NCBI GenBank assembly: GCA_015501605.1
Contig: JADNRZ010000047.1
Coordinates: 1-64,000 of the forward strand
Source of the DNA: Panaeolus papilionaceus
Taxonomy: Eukaryota > Basidiomycota > Agaricomycetes > Agaricales
Length of the DNA: 64,000 bases
Direction: 5' to 3'
Shown here: piece after piece, positions 24,688-36,240 of the stretch
Layout of the letters: each line of letters starts with the position of its first letter
How positions within the stretch are numbered: position 1 is the stretch's first letter
Notes under the pieces: generated by a model
Database searches by the model: none
What the model was told of the DNA's origin: nothing
Seen by the model: only the letters and a program-made list of their open reading frames with translations
Translations under genes and position numbers: made by a program

Positions 24688-24693
24688 CCCCCC

Positions 24694-26273
24694 ATTAAAA
24701 AAAAAGGAGTGGCACCATCTTCTTCATCGTAACTAACCACATGGGTTCACTGGGGCGCCGAAGTTATTGCCAGGCTCTAAAAGGCAGGAAAGATGGCCTA
24801 CTTTATCTGCACCATGCTCAGGGTCAATGACGAGGAAAGGAGGGACGCAAGGGCGGATTTTAAGTGGCATAGCGGCGTCTGGGGGCGTTGAGTGTTGAAC
24901 GTTAGGTTGGTTGGGGTGACATATGGTATCTAATTGGTTCTAATATAATTCCTAGTCGCAGTTGATTATCATCTGCCAGCAAAATAATATCAATCTCAAT
25001 ATGGAGGTAACGCAACAGCCTTACACAGCTAACGGTAGCTTCATGTTAGACTTGGGACTTCGAAAGCGTAGTTTCATTTTAAATTGGGTCTTCTCACGGG
25101 CGATGAGATGAAGTGAAGCGACATGGGCTGCCCCACGCCTACCCCAATACAGGATACTCAATCTGAGGTAACGTCTACTGGGTTGTTCTACGATGCATAC
25201 TCGCCCCTGGAGTACCACAGACTGACAGAGAGACCGCTTGCCTACCATGTCCTAGAATGCGCAAACACCAAAGCCGATTTTCACGATGTCGGCATTTAGC
25301 GTGGTTTCTCCTCTGAGAGGGTGCCTGTGGCTTGAAACAATAATTTAAATTGGTAAGCACCAAGTGAAATTCGTAAAGCGCATGAAAGAAACCTCTATGG
25401 AAAGAATTAAAATATGCACACAGTACTGAATTCTGTAAAAGGGAAAGGAACCAGGCAGCAGCGCCTTCGCGTCCTGAACCCACGATCCATTTACGCTCTT
25501 CCTGCCGCCTGCCCCAGTCCCCCGCATTCTGAGTTTAGTAATTTCCCTGCGCACATGCCTGCACTGCACTGCGATCACCTCACAGCGTCGTGTTGTTCAG
25601 TTTGAACAATGAACATCAGACACAGTAGGGTCGAGCAGAACCCGTTGATGATGGGAGGGGGAGGTGACGAAATGCATCGAGTGGAATGGGAGAAGGAAAG
25701 ATAATACAGGAAGAGCACTACCCCACAAAATTGACATGGGGGTATCAACCTGGGTCAGAAGGTACCTGTAAAGTGCTGAAGTGATGGGTAACGCCCACAA
25801 TCTCGATATTTTCTTTCGATCACCTAACATCTAACATTTAGCTACCTTCACTCACTCAGGCTATTATTTTGCAAAATTGGTAATAATACCAAAGTTAGTA
25901 CTGAGACTACAGCTGACTATGGAAAGTGAAGGGAGAGGGATCGAGGTATTAACCGTGGTTGGGTCGAGGCTGGAGTGGGTGATGGTCGAAGAATCGTGAC
26001 AAGTACTGTAAGTAGCTTGGGCGGAAACGATGGGACACATCGTTTGACGTCACAGAAAATGAGGTATGTAAGCGCAAGGTTCGTAACCTGCAATCTATGT
26101 CAGGTGTAGCTATCGATACTATTTATACACCAATAATACATAAGTATAAATTTCCAAATTGACACTGATGCGAGCCATGTGCTCACAACTGCCACGTCAG
26201 CTGCGATTGTCGTTTGCAGACTTCCTCTTCACCATAACAACATTCGTAATATTGGAGATCTAGAAGTAGCAAG
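24694..26273. other. End of duplication D2 and unique spacer; no gene
   Basis: D2 homology continues to 25629 and matches 57397-58305. It includes a catgggttcactggggcgcc module that is a diverged relative of 13985-14050. From 25630 to 26273 the sequence is unique in the window and leads into gene B2. Confidence 0.6.
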
Positions 26274-27519
26274 ATGAGTACTGAGACTGAGATTTCGACA
26301 GATTCGTACAAAAGACTCGTAATCACTGGTCCAATTACGGTGAAACGGGTCACAGATGTACTTTCCGGGCGCCGCTTCGTCTTCCTGTAAGTCCTCATTG
26401 TATTACTTTCATATTTTTCAATTTTCAATACAAGCTCTTTTGGTTTATATAAATTAGGCTACTTGGACCCACGGGTGCAGGTAAAAGCACTGTAGGCTTT
26501 TCATCTCCCACTCTCAATTACTTGTCGCTCGCGCAGTTTATTCAATCACTTGCACCCAAGGGTTCGCTTGACATAGCTGGCCATCAACTTGAGGGGTTCA
26601 CGCAATCTGTATCTCTCTACCATATTGAGAATCTGTTTTCTGCTCCTAAAAGGGCCCTTTACCTGGTCGACGTACCCGGCTTTGGTGACACCAAAATATC
26701 CGAGATGCGCATTGTAACCATGATCAAAGAATGGAAAGAACGCACTGGGTAATTACTGATGTCCACCACGGTTTCGAACACACTTACTAATGACTGTTAC
26801 GCAGTGCAACAAACTTGGGCCGAATTTTCTACTTCGCACCCATTAACTGTACCCGCTTACCTGGAAGTCAGCGTAGGATGCTCAAGACCTTCCAATCCCT
26901 CACAGGCATAGATTCTGCGAAGAATATCATATTTGTAACCACAATGTGGGACATACTTTGGGGTGACAGTTCAACTATACGGGCACATAGCAATTTCAAG
27001 CAGCTGGAGGATGAAATATGGCAGGTTTGGCGACTTTTCGCTATTCATAGATAATACTCGACTTAAACTATTGATTAGGACTACATAAAAGGCGGAAGCA
27101 AGCTTTGCAAGTTCGAGAATACGCTCACATCGTCACTGGATATCCTTGATCACGCATCTGGGGAGATGGATGCAAAATATTTTCACATCAAAACAACACT
27201 CATTCAAGCACAAGATCTACGGGAGGCAGTCTTTGCGGCCAACCTTTATGAAGACCTGCAAGGCCGAATTAATACCCTGGATGTTCAAAGAAGAAATATG
27301 CAGGCAGATCTGGAGGACGCCATCGCTTGGGGTGATACTGAGCTCTCTTCAGTAGTCGCCCTGCAACTTGGAGAAGCCGACAAACTCCTCGCAATGTTCG
27401 AGCAGGAGCTGCAAACTTTTGGACTGCCATCTTCCCCCACAACGTCGGCGCAAACGAAGCAAGGCATCCTGACCCGAGTTCTGAATTCGATAATCTGTTG
27501 TGGTCAAAAGTGTACATAG
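26274..27519 (+). CDS. AIG1/MMR_HSR1-like P-loop GTPase, type B (gene B2)
   Basis: Predicted GTPase of 339 aa. Exons: 26274-26386, 26458-26491, 26537-26748, 26805-27024, 27079-27519, phases 2/0/2/0, no internal stop. Exon 2 (34 nt) gives LLGPTGAGKST. Exon 3 gives LVDVPGFGDTKISEM. Exon 4 gives FAPINCTRLPGSQRR and VTTMWD. Exon 5 has a helical region (LYEDLQGRINTLDVQRRNM) and a short C-terminal Cys cluster (IICCGQKC) that could serve membrane attachment by lipidation; that is inference. The start codon begins MSTETEIST, and exon 1 is exactly as long as in B1 (113 nt). Unlike B1 and B3 it is not inside a visible segmental duplication and is the most diverged type B copy. Confidence 0.87.
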
Positions 27520-28329
27520 GAATCACGATGTGTAAATTTTGCAGTTTATATTTGTGCAGTTACTTTATATGTATGATAGATCACTTCGATGCTTGTATTG
27601 CCACACAAGAGATCGAGGGTAGTCATCCATCGAGATGATGATATGTGCACAGAAAAAGTAAAATTAGCTCTGTGAACCAATGTTGACAACTAGAACAGAC
27701 AAAAGACAGATGGAGTGGAGGGACGAAAATAAACGTCTGTGAACACAGATGAAGTGCTTAGTAGGATTGGTCGATGACGAGAGGGGATGGGCGAAATTGA
27801 GGTATGTATGGGACGCAAAATACACCTGGAAAAAATGAACATAGAGTGTCCACATATAGCTCTATAAGACTGGAGTCTGCACCTGAGCAATGGGCTCATC
27901 TTTGTCCTGCGTCGTCGTTTGTGATGTATGGGTCAACTGCAAAGTGTAGTGGGTTCAGGAATATTGGTCATATTTAACCATCTTAATCAACCTGTAATTA
28001 TTAAAATCCACTCCTTACTGATGCTAAATTCTGACTCGTAAACAGAAGAATATGCTAGAATTTATGACGTTGTCGTAGTCAGATACATTCCTCTGGTAAC
28101 CCTTCAGCGACAAAGCTGTGGAGGCAGGCTTAGTGAATAAAAACAATGGGATTGTATTGATGGCCATTGTTATGTCTCGACTCTCGAGTCGGCATAGCAG
28201 GATTTGGGCTCACCTCGATACACATTTTGCCTTTTTCGGATATCAACCATCCTATGTTCATTGTTGAGACGCTCTTCTTGGAATTATTTTTTTCAGTCCC
28301 ACGGAGGTGCATTGTTGAATTGGGAAGCA
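27520..28329. other. Spacer, no supported gene
   Basis: It includes a purine-rich block (27640-27900) whose minus-strand frames are short and low complexity. Nothing else stands out. Confidence 0.5.
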
Positions 28330-28337
28330 TATAAATA
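28330..28337 (+). promoter_or_regulatory. TATA box of the hAT-interrupted gene
   Basis: TATAAATA lies 103 nt upstream of the ATG at 28440, a normal distance in fungi when the leader is about 70 nt. Confidence 0.55.
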
Positions 28338-29138
28338 GTGAGAGGTTTGTGAGGTTGTGTTCGTATCACCCACTTACTCTGAATTGACTACATTATAACG
28401 CAGGATTCTTATTAACCTGTACCATTTCCTCGCTTTATTATGATCAACCGAAATAGCGACTCCAATTCTGTCTTGAGCCCTAGGATGCATCACTCATTGC
28501 CTTCAGCATCAGCATCGTACCCTCATTCTCCTGCTGCGAGGATGCGTCGCTCTTCTTCAGTTTCATACCCGTATCCTCGTTTTTCTTCTACCACACATCT
28601 CGTTGCATCACCGACAACGTCACTTTTTACACCCACTCGCATGGAGGTAGTGCGAGAAGAGCTGGCGCAGTGTGAGGGCATGGACAGCGTCATTCAGTAC
28701 GACGATGTTCGGGGCTACTTTGACCAGGTTGGGCTTCCTACTCCCACGTCTATGCCTAGGAAGACGACGAACCCACATGATATGAGCTTGAGCTCGCGCG
28801 TATCAGGGACGACAATGCCATTACCGGTGGCACCAATAGTTGGGTCCCCTACGCCTAATGCACTCCCCCCGCCCATTTCGTCTCCGCCGGCGATGAAGTC
28901 CCTAACCCCACCAATACCGGTGCATCAGGACAGGCAGTACGGCCCAGCTTCATCCTCGCATTACCGTCATTCAAGCAGCCGCTCCAGCCATAGTAGAAAC
29001 CGAAATGGTCAGTCTATCGCTTCAGGCTCTCATAACACCACCCGCAGCATGCCTCCTGCCCCCGTCCCCGGATCCTCGCGCAGTGTACGCTATACACAGC
29101 CTAAACCAGGAAGTAGCGCTCACTCGCATAGAGGTGGA

Positions 29139-29146
29139 GTACACGC
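29139..29146 (+). repeat. Target-site duplication, left copy
   Basis: gtacacgc directly precedes the element; an identical octamer follows it. Eight base pairs is the hAT hallmark. Confidence 0.93.
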
Positions 29147-29156
29147 TAGTGATGTG

Positions 29157-29312
29157 CCGGCTTTGGCTTTTGGGCCAAAGCCAGCCAAGCCAAGCCGCAA
29201 AAAGCCAGGCCAAGCCGAGGCCGAGTATGTCTCAGATGGGCGGCTTTTGTTGGCCTGCGGCCTCGGCCTGGGGTTTTGAAAGCCAAAGCCGCTGGCTCAG
29301 GCCGTGGTTTAT
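29157..29312. repeat. Left subterminal repeat region of the hAT element
   Basis: Dense GCCAAGCC / GGCCTCGGCC motifs in both orientations, mirrored at the right end. Likely transposase-binding sites by analogy with other hAT elements. Confidence 0.7.
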
Positions 29313-29507
29313 GAGCTACAATGTACTTTTTTTTTTTGTTACTTTGTGGTTTTACGAGCTCGGGACAGGTTGGTGAATTCAGAGTAATCACGATGATTAT
29401 TACTAACCCCAGCACATAATCAAATTCAAAATAATAATAAATAAATAAAAGTATAAAATGAAAAATAGATGTGAAGGACTATCTTGTGAGTCCTGATAAA
29501 CACTTGT

Positions 29508-32500
29508 ATGTCTACCTCATCGCGCCCACGTCGAGAACCACGCCCCGCTTCCAAGCTCACAGCTGATAATGCTGGTGAACAGGTGTTATCTTATCATCGA
29601 CAGGCTGTGGAGGCAGCCAGTCGCGTGGCATCAAAATCCGTTGATATCTCCCAGGCTGTCATCGCAGCTGTGCCACGTCTCTCCTCTCAAACCACTGTGT
29701 CCAATTCCAGTTCAACCTCGCCCGCCAACACTCAAATCCCATCTCCTTCCACTCAACCAGCATTACCTTCATCACCAATCACATCTCGCCCCTCCAAGCG
29801 AGCAGCCGATGCTGCTTTTCAACCAAGCAGTGATGACAACGAGAGCTTGGAGTCTGTCAACAACTCAGAATCCGATGGGAGGGTTAGTGACGCACCAGAA
29901 ATAGGGAGGAAATTCAACAAGAAGAAGTCAAGAAAGAGGAAGAAAGGCGGGTCGTCATGGACAGTTGCAGGAACAGGTATGTGTATTCACCTCATTCTGG
30001 TCTTGTGCCGTAACTAATACTTTCTATCTGTCTTTTGTTGTCTAGAGTCGAGCAACACAGACGAGATCCAGATTCTCCCAGATGTTCAAGTCCAAAACAT
30101 TCAGGAGTCTGGACGTGTGGCATTTCTGAATCGCTCACAGCCCTCAGCCGACATTGAACAGTTCTTCACTGATGTCCCTCGCTCGGAATTGCCTCCTGGA
30201 AGCAAGAAGGGGAGGAAGTCTTGTACGTCGTGCTCGTGAGTGATTTTTGTCATGGTAAAAACAATATATTAAATGTTTCTGATTTACAGCGAGGGTCGCA
30301 ATGGGTGTATGCAAAAGACAACCACACTTACTGCTGAGGCATCGACCCTCCGTCGACACATGCAATCTTTTCATTCAGTATGTACTCTCTCTTTTCTTCG
30401 TGCAACCATTGACCTACTCAATCACCAGGGTGTTTATCAAAGATGGGCAAAAGAAAATAACTTTCAGTCCATGCTTCCCGACGACGTGACAGCCAGACGC
30501 GAGGCATTGGCTGATGCTTCTCTCAAGCTACAGCAAAGCCACGTCACCTCTCACTTCAACCCCGCGCCAGAGAAGGAGCCAGCGCCCGAGGTGTATTCCG
30601 ATGAGCTCTTTAAAGAGGTTGCGATTCAATGGCTCATTGAAACCAATCAGGTACGTGTTAGGTCTTTTAACTTATTTATTATTCCTTTGTGTTAACGGTC
30701 TGTTCTACGCTACAGCCAATCCAGGCCTTTGACCATCCAACCTTCAAACGTATGATCAATCTTGCTGCGCGCGCAACTAAAGGAGTCCAACTACCCTCAC
30801 GAAAGCAGACGCGCGCGGAAATTCTTCGCATGTTCAAGGAGCAGATGACAGCGTTGAGTGAAAGACTAAATGTACGTGCACCATTTTTACATTTTCTTCA
30901 ATGTTTCTCTTAAATTTTTACCCTCTAGAGCAAGCTCGTAACTGGAGACGTGAGTCTCACCTGCGATGCATGGCAAGCAGATAATGCCGATGCATATTTC
31001 GCTGTCACGGGTCATTGGATTGAAGAGGAAGCACCAGGGGGTCAATGGACGGAAAAGGAGGCGTTGCTAGGGTTCACGCTCATGAATACAGCACACAATG
31101 GAGAGCGACTGGGTCAAGCACTCTTCAAAATTTGTGATCGTCTTCGTATCGTTCACAAGGTGCGTCACATTCTTTATTTCTCATGCCTTCTTTCGTCTTT
31201 GGCTCAATATTATTGTTGTGTTCACTAGGTCGGCCACATCACCTGCGACAACGCTTCAAACAACGACACGATGCTGCAAGAATTTGCACGTTGTTACCGT
31301 TTGAAAACCAAGAAGAGATATGACATAGACGAGCGGCATATTCGGTGTGTCCTTCAGTCATTTTCAGTCATAATGTATCGCTAATATTAATTTGGGTGAA
31401 GATGTCTGGCCCACATCATTAACCTTGCTGCACAGGCCCTCATTTCGAGTCGCAGCAGTGCAAAGTTCATCTCAGCCCAGGAGTCCGATGAGCTTCTGAA
31501 CGACGAAGCTGTTGATAATCGTGATGTTGTATGTCTCGTCCGCACTATATGTTCAAAGGTATGTTGTCGCTGCTGTTATGGTCTGATTGTGTACTTATCT
31601 GTGTTAATACAAGGCACGATCGTCGTCCCAACGCAAGAAAATGTTCATGGACCTTCAAATTGATGATCACGTAGCCGCATTACAACTAATCCTTGACATG
31701 AAGGTACGTTGGAGCTCGACGTACCTCATGATGTACCGTGCCGAATTACTTAAAAAGGCGAGTATTATTGTGTTTGTGTTGGTATCCAAGTCTTGACTAA
31801 TAGTGAGCTTGTTTTTCAGTATGTTGAGCAATTTGTCGACGCTCTCATTCGAAATGAATCAAGCTCAGAGAAGCGAAAACGCCTTCGCGAACTCATTCTC
31901 AGTGATGAAGAATGGGATAGCGTCTCTATTTTCTGTAATCTTCTTCAGGTACGTTTAAACATGTGAGCGTGATTGACTCTTGAGGCTGATCTTCAGACAT
32001 TCAGGTTGCCGATGAAGCTCAACATGCATTTTCGGCTGGTGGGCGTCCAACATTACACAATGCACTTCCTGCAATTGAGAAAATGTACTCGAAATGGAAG
32101 AAGGCGTCAAACCTCGACGAATATGCAGCTTTTGGACCGGCAATTGACGCTGCGATGGAGAAGATCGATGAATACTACAACCGGACAGCTGCATCAAGTG
32201 CGCACATTGTTTGTATGGGTATGTTACTTCGTGTTTTATTTATGTTTCACTATGCTAACTAATTGTGTATTTCTCAACAGCGTTGGATCCTGAAAAGAAG
32301 TTTACACACTTCGAGAAGAGCTGGGGGTACTCACTTACTGAGGAAGTGAAGGAAACGGTGAAAACCAAGGCATGTATTAATCCATTTTCATATTTTATTC
32401 AGCGCACTAATATTAATATAGTTTATTGAACGCTACAACCAGCTCCACTGCAAACCCTTACCTTCGCATGTCTCATCGGGGTCCTCACCACCGCTCATCT

Positions 32501-33112
32501 CCAACTCCACCTCTCGTTCCGCATCTGTCAGTGTTCCCAAACCTCGATTGGGAAAACGGCGTGTCAATATATCAAACCTCAGTGACGATGAAAGTGCGCC
32601 TGACTCGTCTTCATCAGCTTCCGCTGAGCCCTGGCGGAGTGAATGGGATTCATACTTGACGACACGAGAGATCATTCCGGATGGTATGGGTATTGTGCAG
32701 TGGTGGGGGGTGCGACATATTTCTTCTTCTCGTTAATTCTCATTACTAATCCATGGGGTGTCTGTAGCGCAATGCTTACAGGTACCCAACATTTGCTTCT
32801 CTTGCCCGAGATTACCTCGCTATCATGGTGTCATCTGTCTCAAGTGAGAGGGCATTTTCATCTGCAGGTATTACTATCAGTAAGCGACGAAATCGGTTGA
32901 AAGGGGACATTGTCGAGGCCATCGAGTGCCTCAAGTGCCTCATGCATCACAACCTCCTCTTTCGCGAGGTTGTGACGAGCACATCTCTCGAAAATGAGCT
33001 TGAGAATGAGACTGAAGGTGAAGTCCCCCTGAACATGTCTGCTCGGGATGTTGTTGAGGAAGCAGAAGGCTTCACATGGGATAGCTTGGTGACAGACATT
33101 GATGACAAGTAG
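29508..33112 (+). CDS. hAT family transposase
   Basis: DNA transposase predicted at 945 aa. Exons: 29508-29976, 30046-30235, 30290-30377, 30429-30650, 30716-30871, 30929-31159, 31229-31344, 31402-31558, 31614-31757, 31820-31948, 32005-32218, 32281-32369, 32422-32709, 32768-33112; all joins keep frame. Two introns (after 31757 and 32369) use GC-AG boundaries, because no GT donor fits. A disordered N-terminus with a basic KKKSRKRKK stretch is followed by a BED-type zinc finger (CTSCS ... RRHMQSFH). The RNase H-like core shows LTCDAW (first Asp), ITCDNASNND (second Asp) and RCLAHIINLAAQ (CxxH). The C-terminal hAT dimerisation region has RYPTFASLARDYLAI and SSVSSERAFS. It acts on the element's own ends. 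No stop or frameshift is seen. Confidence 0.92.
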
Positions 33113-33210
33113 GACTCTGTCGTAGTGGTACAAATTTAGATTCATCGCTTTCGTTTTGTACTATGTAGTATCAACGTGTTTATTTCTTTCATTACTCTTT
33201 ATGACTGGCC

Positions 33211-33345
33211 TAAGCTACGGCTTGGCCTGGCCTGGCCTGGCCTCTGGCTTTTGGCGGCTCATGGCCTCGGCCTGGGTTTGACAAAGCCAAAGCCGTGAAA
33301 AGCCAGGCCAAAGCCACGGCTTTCAGGCCAAGCCAAGCCGGCACA
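33211..33345. repeat. Right subterminal repeat region of the hAT element
   Basis: It contains ggcctggcctggcctggcc and cggcttggc motifs, an inverted counterpart of 29157-29312. Confidence 0.7.
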
Positions 33346-33351
33346 TCACTA

Positions 33352-33359
33352 GTACACGC
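33352..33359 (+). repeat. Target-site duplication, right copy
   Basis: gtacacgc, identical to 29139-29146, immediately after the right terminus. Confidence 0.93.
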
Positions 33360-34069
33360 GACTCGAACTCGAGGAGAGGGTAGAAGTGCATGTACAAGGA
33401 AACACTCCACTTCAGAGGGAACGAGGATCGTCACCATTTATGATGTCCGTGGATTCGAGGGGGTGGAACCTGATCCGCGATTTCCCAATATGATGGTGGT
33501 GGATAGGACAGGTGGGGAACCGATGGTGGTGTACAAGTCTGGGGATGTGAATCGCGTGGGGTATGGCGTTTATGATGGTGGGACTGGTACAGTTGCGATG
33601 GAAATGTAGGGTGGTGGTGGTGTTAGTCATGTTAGTGCTCCGGGAGCGTCGGGATTGCATGCACCGGGACGGGTAATAGTGATCAGAGTTGGGGTCCATA
33701 ATCGTTCGGGGCAATATGTCTTATTTTACTTTATTCTTTTCTCTTGTGATACCCTTCAGTTAGAGCCCAGATTACATGCGATGCTTTTCTACGACTTGGA
33801 TGGTGTGCTTAATTAGTGGTTATATATTAGTTGGATGCATTTTACTGCTCCTTATCCAAAAACTGAAATTGAGCGCTGGTGGATTTCGCAAAAGGAAAGT
33901 TTTGATGAACGCGGGCGAAGCTGAGATGATGCGGGATAATTTTAAATGTCATAAAATGGTTTGATTATTGCAAGTTATTGTGACTGCGCTGAAAGTGAAA
34001 CGAGAGACAACGACGATGCGAGACGACGTCAACGGTCAAGTTCACGTTGAGTATATTTGTTTGGTTCTC

Positions 34070-34170
34070 GCTGCATCGGCGTGGGGCCAAACAAACAATC
34101 CAATTGTTGGTGGCACATTGAACAGGACCCCTTCATCACATCAACGTTGACCTCGTTGTCAATTGCACTG
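34070..34170 (-). repeat. R1 repeat core, reverse orientation
   Basis: The plus strand reads ggggccaaacaaacaatcc, then catcacatcaacgttgacctcg. It lies just upstream of the secreted-protein gene, about 110 bp before its ATG, so it may overlap the promoter. Confidence 0.55.
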
Positions 34171-34280
34171 ACCAGGGACGCTCCCTCATTACAGCTTTCC
34201 CCGAGACAAAGGGGTTTTCACTGACTGACTATCGTCACTATACCCCGTTCCCACTGCTATACCTACTCCAGTTCACGGCC

Positions 34281-34827
34281 ATGGCACCATCACTAACACG
34301 CTTTGCTCTTGCTGCTCTCTTCTCGCTGCTTCTACCAGCCCTCGCACAAGACTTTTTCTCATCGTCGCCAGCTGCATGCACCTTCTCTTGCCCTACTGAA
34401 GATCTCAATGGCCTAGCACTAGTAAAAAGACCTTTTGTCATTGGATTCAACTCGACATATTCCATCTTTGAATGCGTGTCTGTGCTCCTCTTTTTCTCTC
34501 GTCGTCAGTCATTCAATAACACCATGTCCATGTCTTCAGGTTCCACTCCGCCTCCTCACATCACCCAGAACACAAATGTAGCTATTACAACGTTTGTTTT
34601 TCCCTCCTCTTCCGCCCCCCAATCAACATCAACTGACACATCTCCGCCCTCAGCCCACAGGTAACCACATGCTTGGTTACAAAGGCGACGGATGCCCACC
34701 CACCGCTGCCGTATGCGATGACGACAATCCCACTCCCTCGTTCTCGAATTTCCCGAAAGACGAAGTCCCGCCGTGGTTTGAAGTCGATCGGTCGTTGTTG
34801 TATTTGAAGGAGCACCATAGGGCGTAG
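34281..34827 (+). CDS. Small secreted cysteine-containing protein
   Basis: Predicted 140 aa. Exons: 34281-34477, 34540-34591, 34654-34827, with introns of 62 nt each (phase 2, then phase 0) and frame kept. Residues 1-22 form a clear signal peptide (MAPSLTRFALAALFSLLLPA ending in ALAQ). The mature part has six cysteines in the order ACTFSC, FEC, HKCSYYN and GCPPTAAVC, plus an N-glycosylation site (NST). It is therefore likely a small disulfide-bonded extracellular protein. I do not know its function; families of this size in Agaricomycetes are often uncharacterised. Two broken relics lie at 37998-38370 and 49309-49385. The first keeps the exon 1-exon 2 part but lacks exon 3. Confidence 0.72.
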
Positions 34828-34958
34828 CGAGAGGGATAGGTGAGGGAATGGGGTCGTGGAGGTGTCGGAATGGGGTATATGCGTATGGTTTCGTCGTTTT
34901 CATTAATGTTGTATTTTTGATATCAGCTATTACTTTGTTCTGAGGTTAAGCGGTCTAT

Positions 34959-35513
34959 GTGTTCGGAGAGAACTCGGTTCACAGAAGACGTGGTCGACTA
35001 ATTTTTCTGAGCGCTATGCGTTCCTCTGCTTTCCTGGCTGAAACCTCACCCCCACTCCTCGCCTCGCATTCACGTCCTCCTTCGCTTACTACTACACTTT
35101 CATCATCAACTGCTAGTTTGGCCTGCGGCTGTTTAGATGCATCAACCAATCCATTCTCATCCCTCTTTCCATCTTCACGTCATGCAATCTTGAGTTTCAT
35201 TCCTGTCGCTCACCCTCCCCACTTTGGGGGTCAATCCGCTACTTCAGTCATCTTCTTTGGTGACGCGAATCCTGTGTCCACTTTCTTTTCCTCTCCTCTC
35301 CTGTCCGGGTTCCTTTTCCAGTCTCTTCCCATTTTGGTACCTCCTGGTACCTTTGTCGATGAGTTGTCTGAATTTGACACCGTTCACCTCAACTTTGCGT
35401 TAAATTCATGCTTACGCACACTCCACTCCACATCTCTTGCTCTTCGCCCTCCTCCTGATTACCGCGAGTCGCGAGTTGCATTCCTGATTCTGCTCGATTT
35501 CGGCCTCCTCTAG
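34959..35513 (+). CDS. Hypothetical open frame, 184 aa, weak
   Basis: A single-exon frame beginning MFGENS or at the internal MRSSAF. It is Ser/Pro/Leu/Phe-rich, as expected from the C/T-rich composition, but the last third (FVDELSEFDTVHLNFALNSC) looks more protein-like than usual. There is no domain I recognise, no signal peptide and no paralogue in the window. It may be spurious. Confidence 0.22.
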   Translation: MFGENSVHRRRGRLIFLSAMRSSAFLAETSPPLLASHSRPPSLTTTLSSSTASLACGCLDASTNPFSSLFPSSRHAILSFIPVAHPPHFGGQSATSVIFFGDANPVSTFFSSPLLSGFLFQSLPILVPPGTFVDELSEFDTVHLNFALNSCLRTLHSTSLALRPPPDYRESRVAFLILLDFGLL

Positions 35514-36240
35514 CATTAAAGACCCCCCACACCTATGGTTTTACTCCTTGCGCTTGAGCAACTTGGGATGATGGCGCTTGCCGGATTTGAGGAGACGTCG
35601 GAGTAGCCTTTTAAAAGCAATCGATCTTGATAGTCAATGGTCAACGAGGACGACAGGGTCTTCGGACTCTGGTCCCATAGCTGAGATTGGCTCCGTTCGT
35701 ACAGGCTCTGAGTCTCGATCTTGGGATGATATGTGCTCGCATGGCATGATCAAGTTATGATTGTTTATGAACCTGCCTACTCAACAGATTAGGACAAGCT
35801 TATGGTCCTTTATTGCGACAGGTTATTTACTTCACACCCACAACTCAGTTTAATGCCAGATCACCTTAGACGTTACCCCTCACTCCTGACATCGTGATAA
35901 TGAAATGATATATTTATGACCAACATCCAAGGAAGACGAAACATGCTTGTATGTAAATATGCAACTGACGTCGTGAATAAGATAGAACACAGTGACCTCG
36001 GAAACAATGGGACATCGCAAATTAATTGCAAACAAGTGCAATACTATTGCTGTGGAATCAAGGGGCACACGGAACGAACACGAAGCATGGAAAATCAGAT
36101 TGAACAGGGAGAAATGAAACGGAAGTAGATTCACAAAAAGAGATGTGAAATATGATAACGCCATGCACCATCACTAGAGTACACATATGTGAGCAAATTG
36201 ACCCTTCCAGGACGCAAATAGAACATATATACTTGTGATT
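35514..36240. other. Spacer, no supported gene
   Basis: Short frames only. This is the 3' side of gene A2, which ends at 36241. Confidence 0.5.

Larger units (their letters stand above)
13908..25629 (+). repeat. Segmental duplication D2, copy 1 (matches 49823-58305)
   Basis: Same-orientation duplication carrying the type A GTPase (intact here, deleted in copy 2), an R1/purine-rich block and module M. Copy 1 contains a 3034-bp inverted-repeat element (21654-24687) that copy 2 lacks. Copy 2 has about 480 bp at 52640-53115 absent here. The homology stops at the sequence gtagg in both copies. Confidence 0.9.
29147..33351 (+). mobile_element. Complete hAT transposon, 4205 bp
   Basis: Terminal inverted repeats TAGTGATGTGCCGGCTT are identical over 17 bp at both ends. 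They are followed by GC-rich subterminal regions full of GCCAAGCC/GGCTTGGC motifs (29157-29312 and 33211-33345). An 8-bp target duplication flanks it. It encodes one apparently intact multi-exon transposase on the plus strand. Intact ends, duplication and gene together indicate a young, possibly autonomous copy. Confidence 0.95.
28440..33609 (+). pseudogene. Ser/Pro-rich protein gene split by a hAT insertion
   Basis: The 5' part (28440-29146) and the 3' part (33352-33609) are one reading frame interrupted by the hAT element. Ignoring the insert and one copy of the 8-bp duplication, the frame continues without a shift and gives 318 residues; no intron is needed. The N-terminal two thirds are low complexity (Ser, Pro, His, Arg), probably disordered, with a short folded-looking stretch around residues 60-100 (REELAQCEGM, YDDVRGYFDQ). 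The C-terminal part (IVTIYDVRGFEGVEP, MVVYKSGDVNRVGYGVYDGG) looks folded. I do not recognise the family. With the insert present, translation runs into the element and stops at 29279. Confidence 0.8.
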
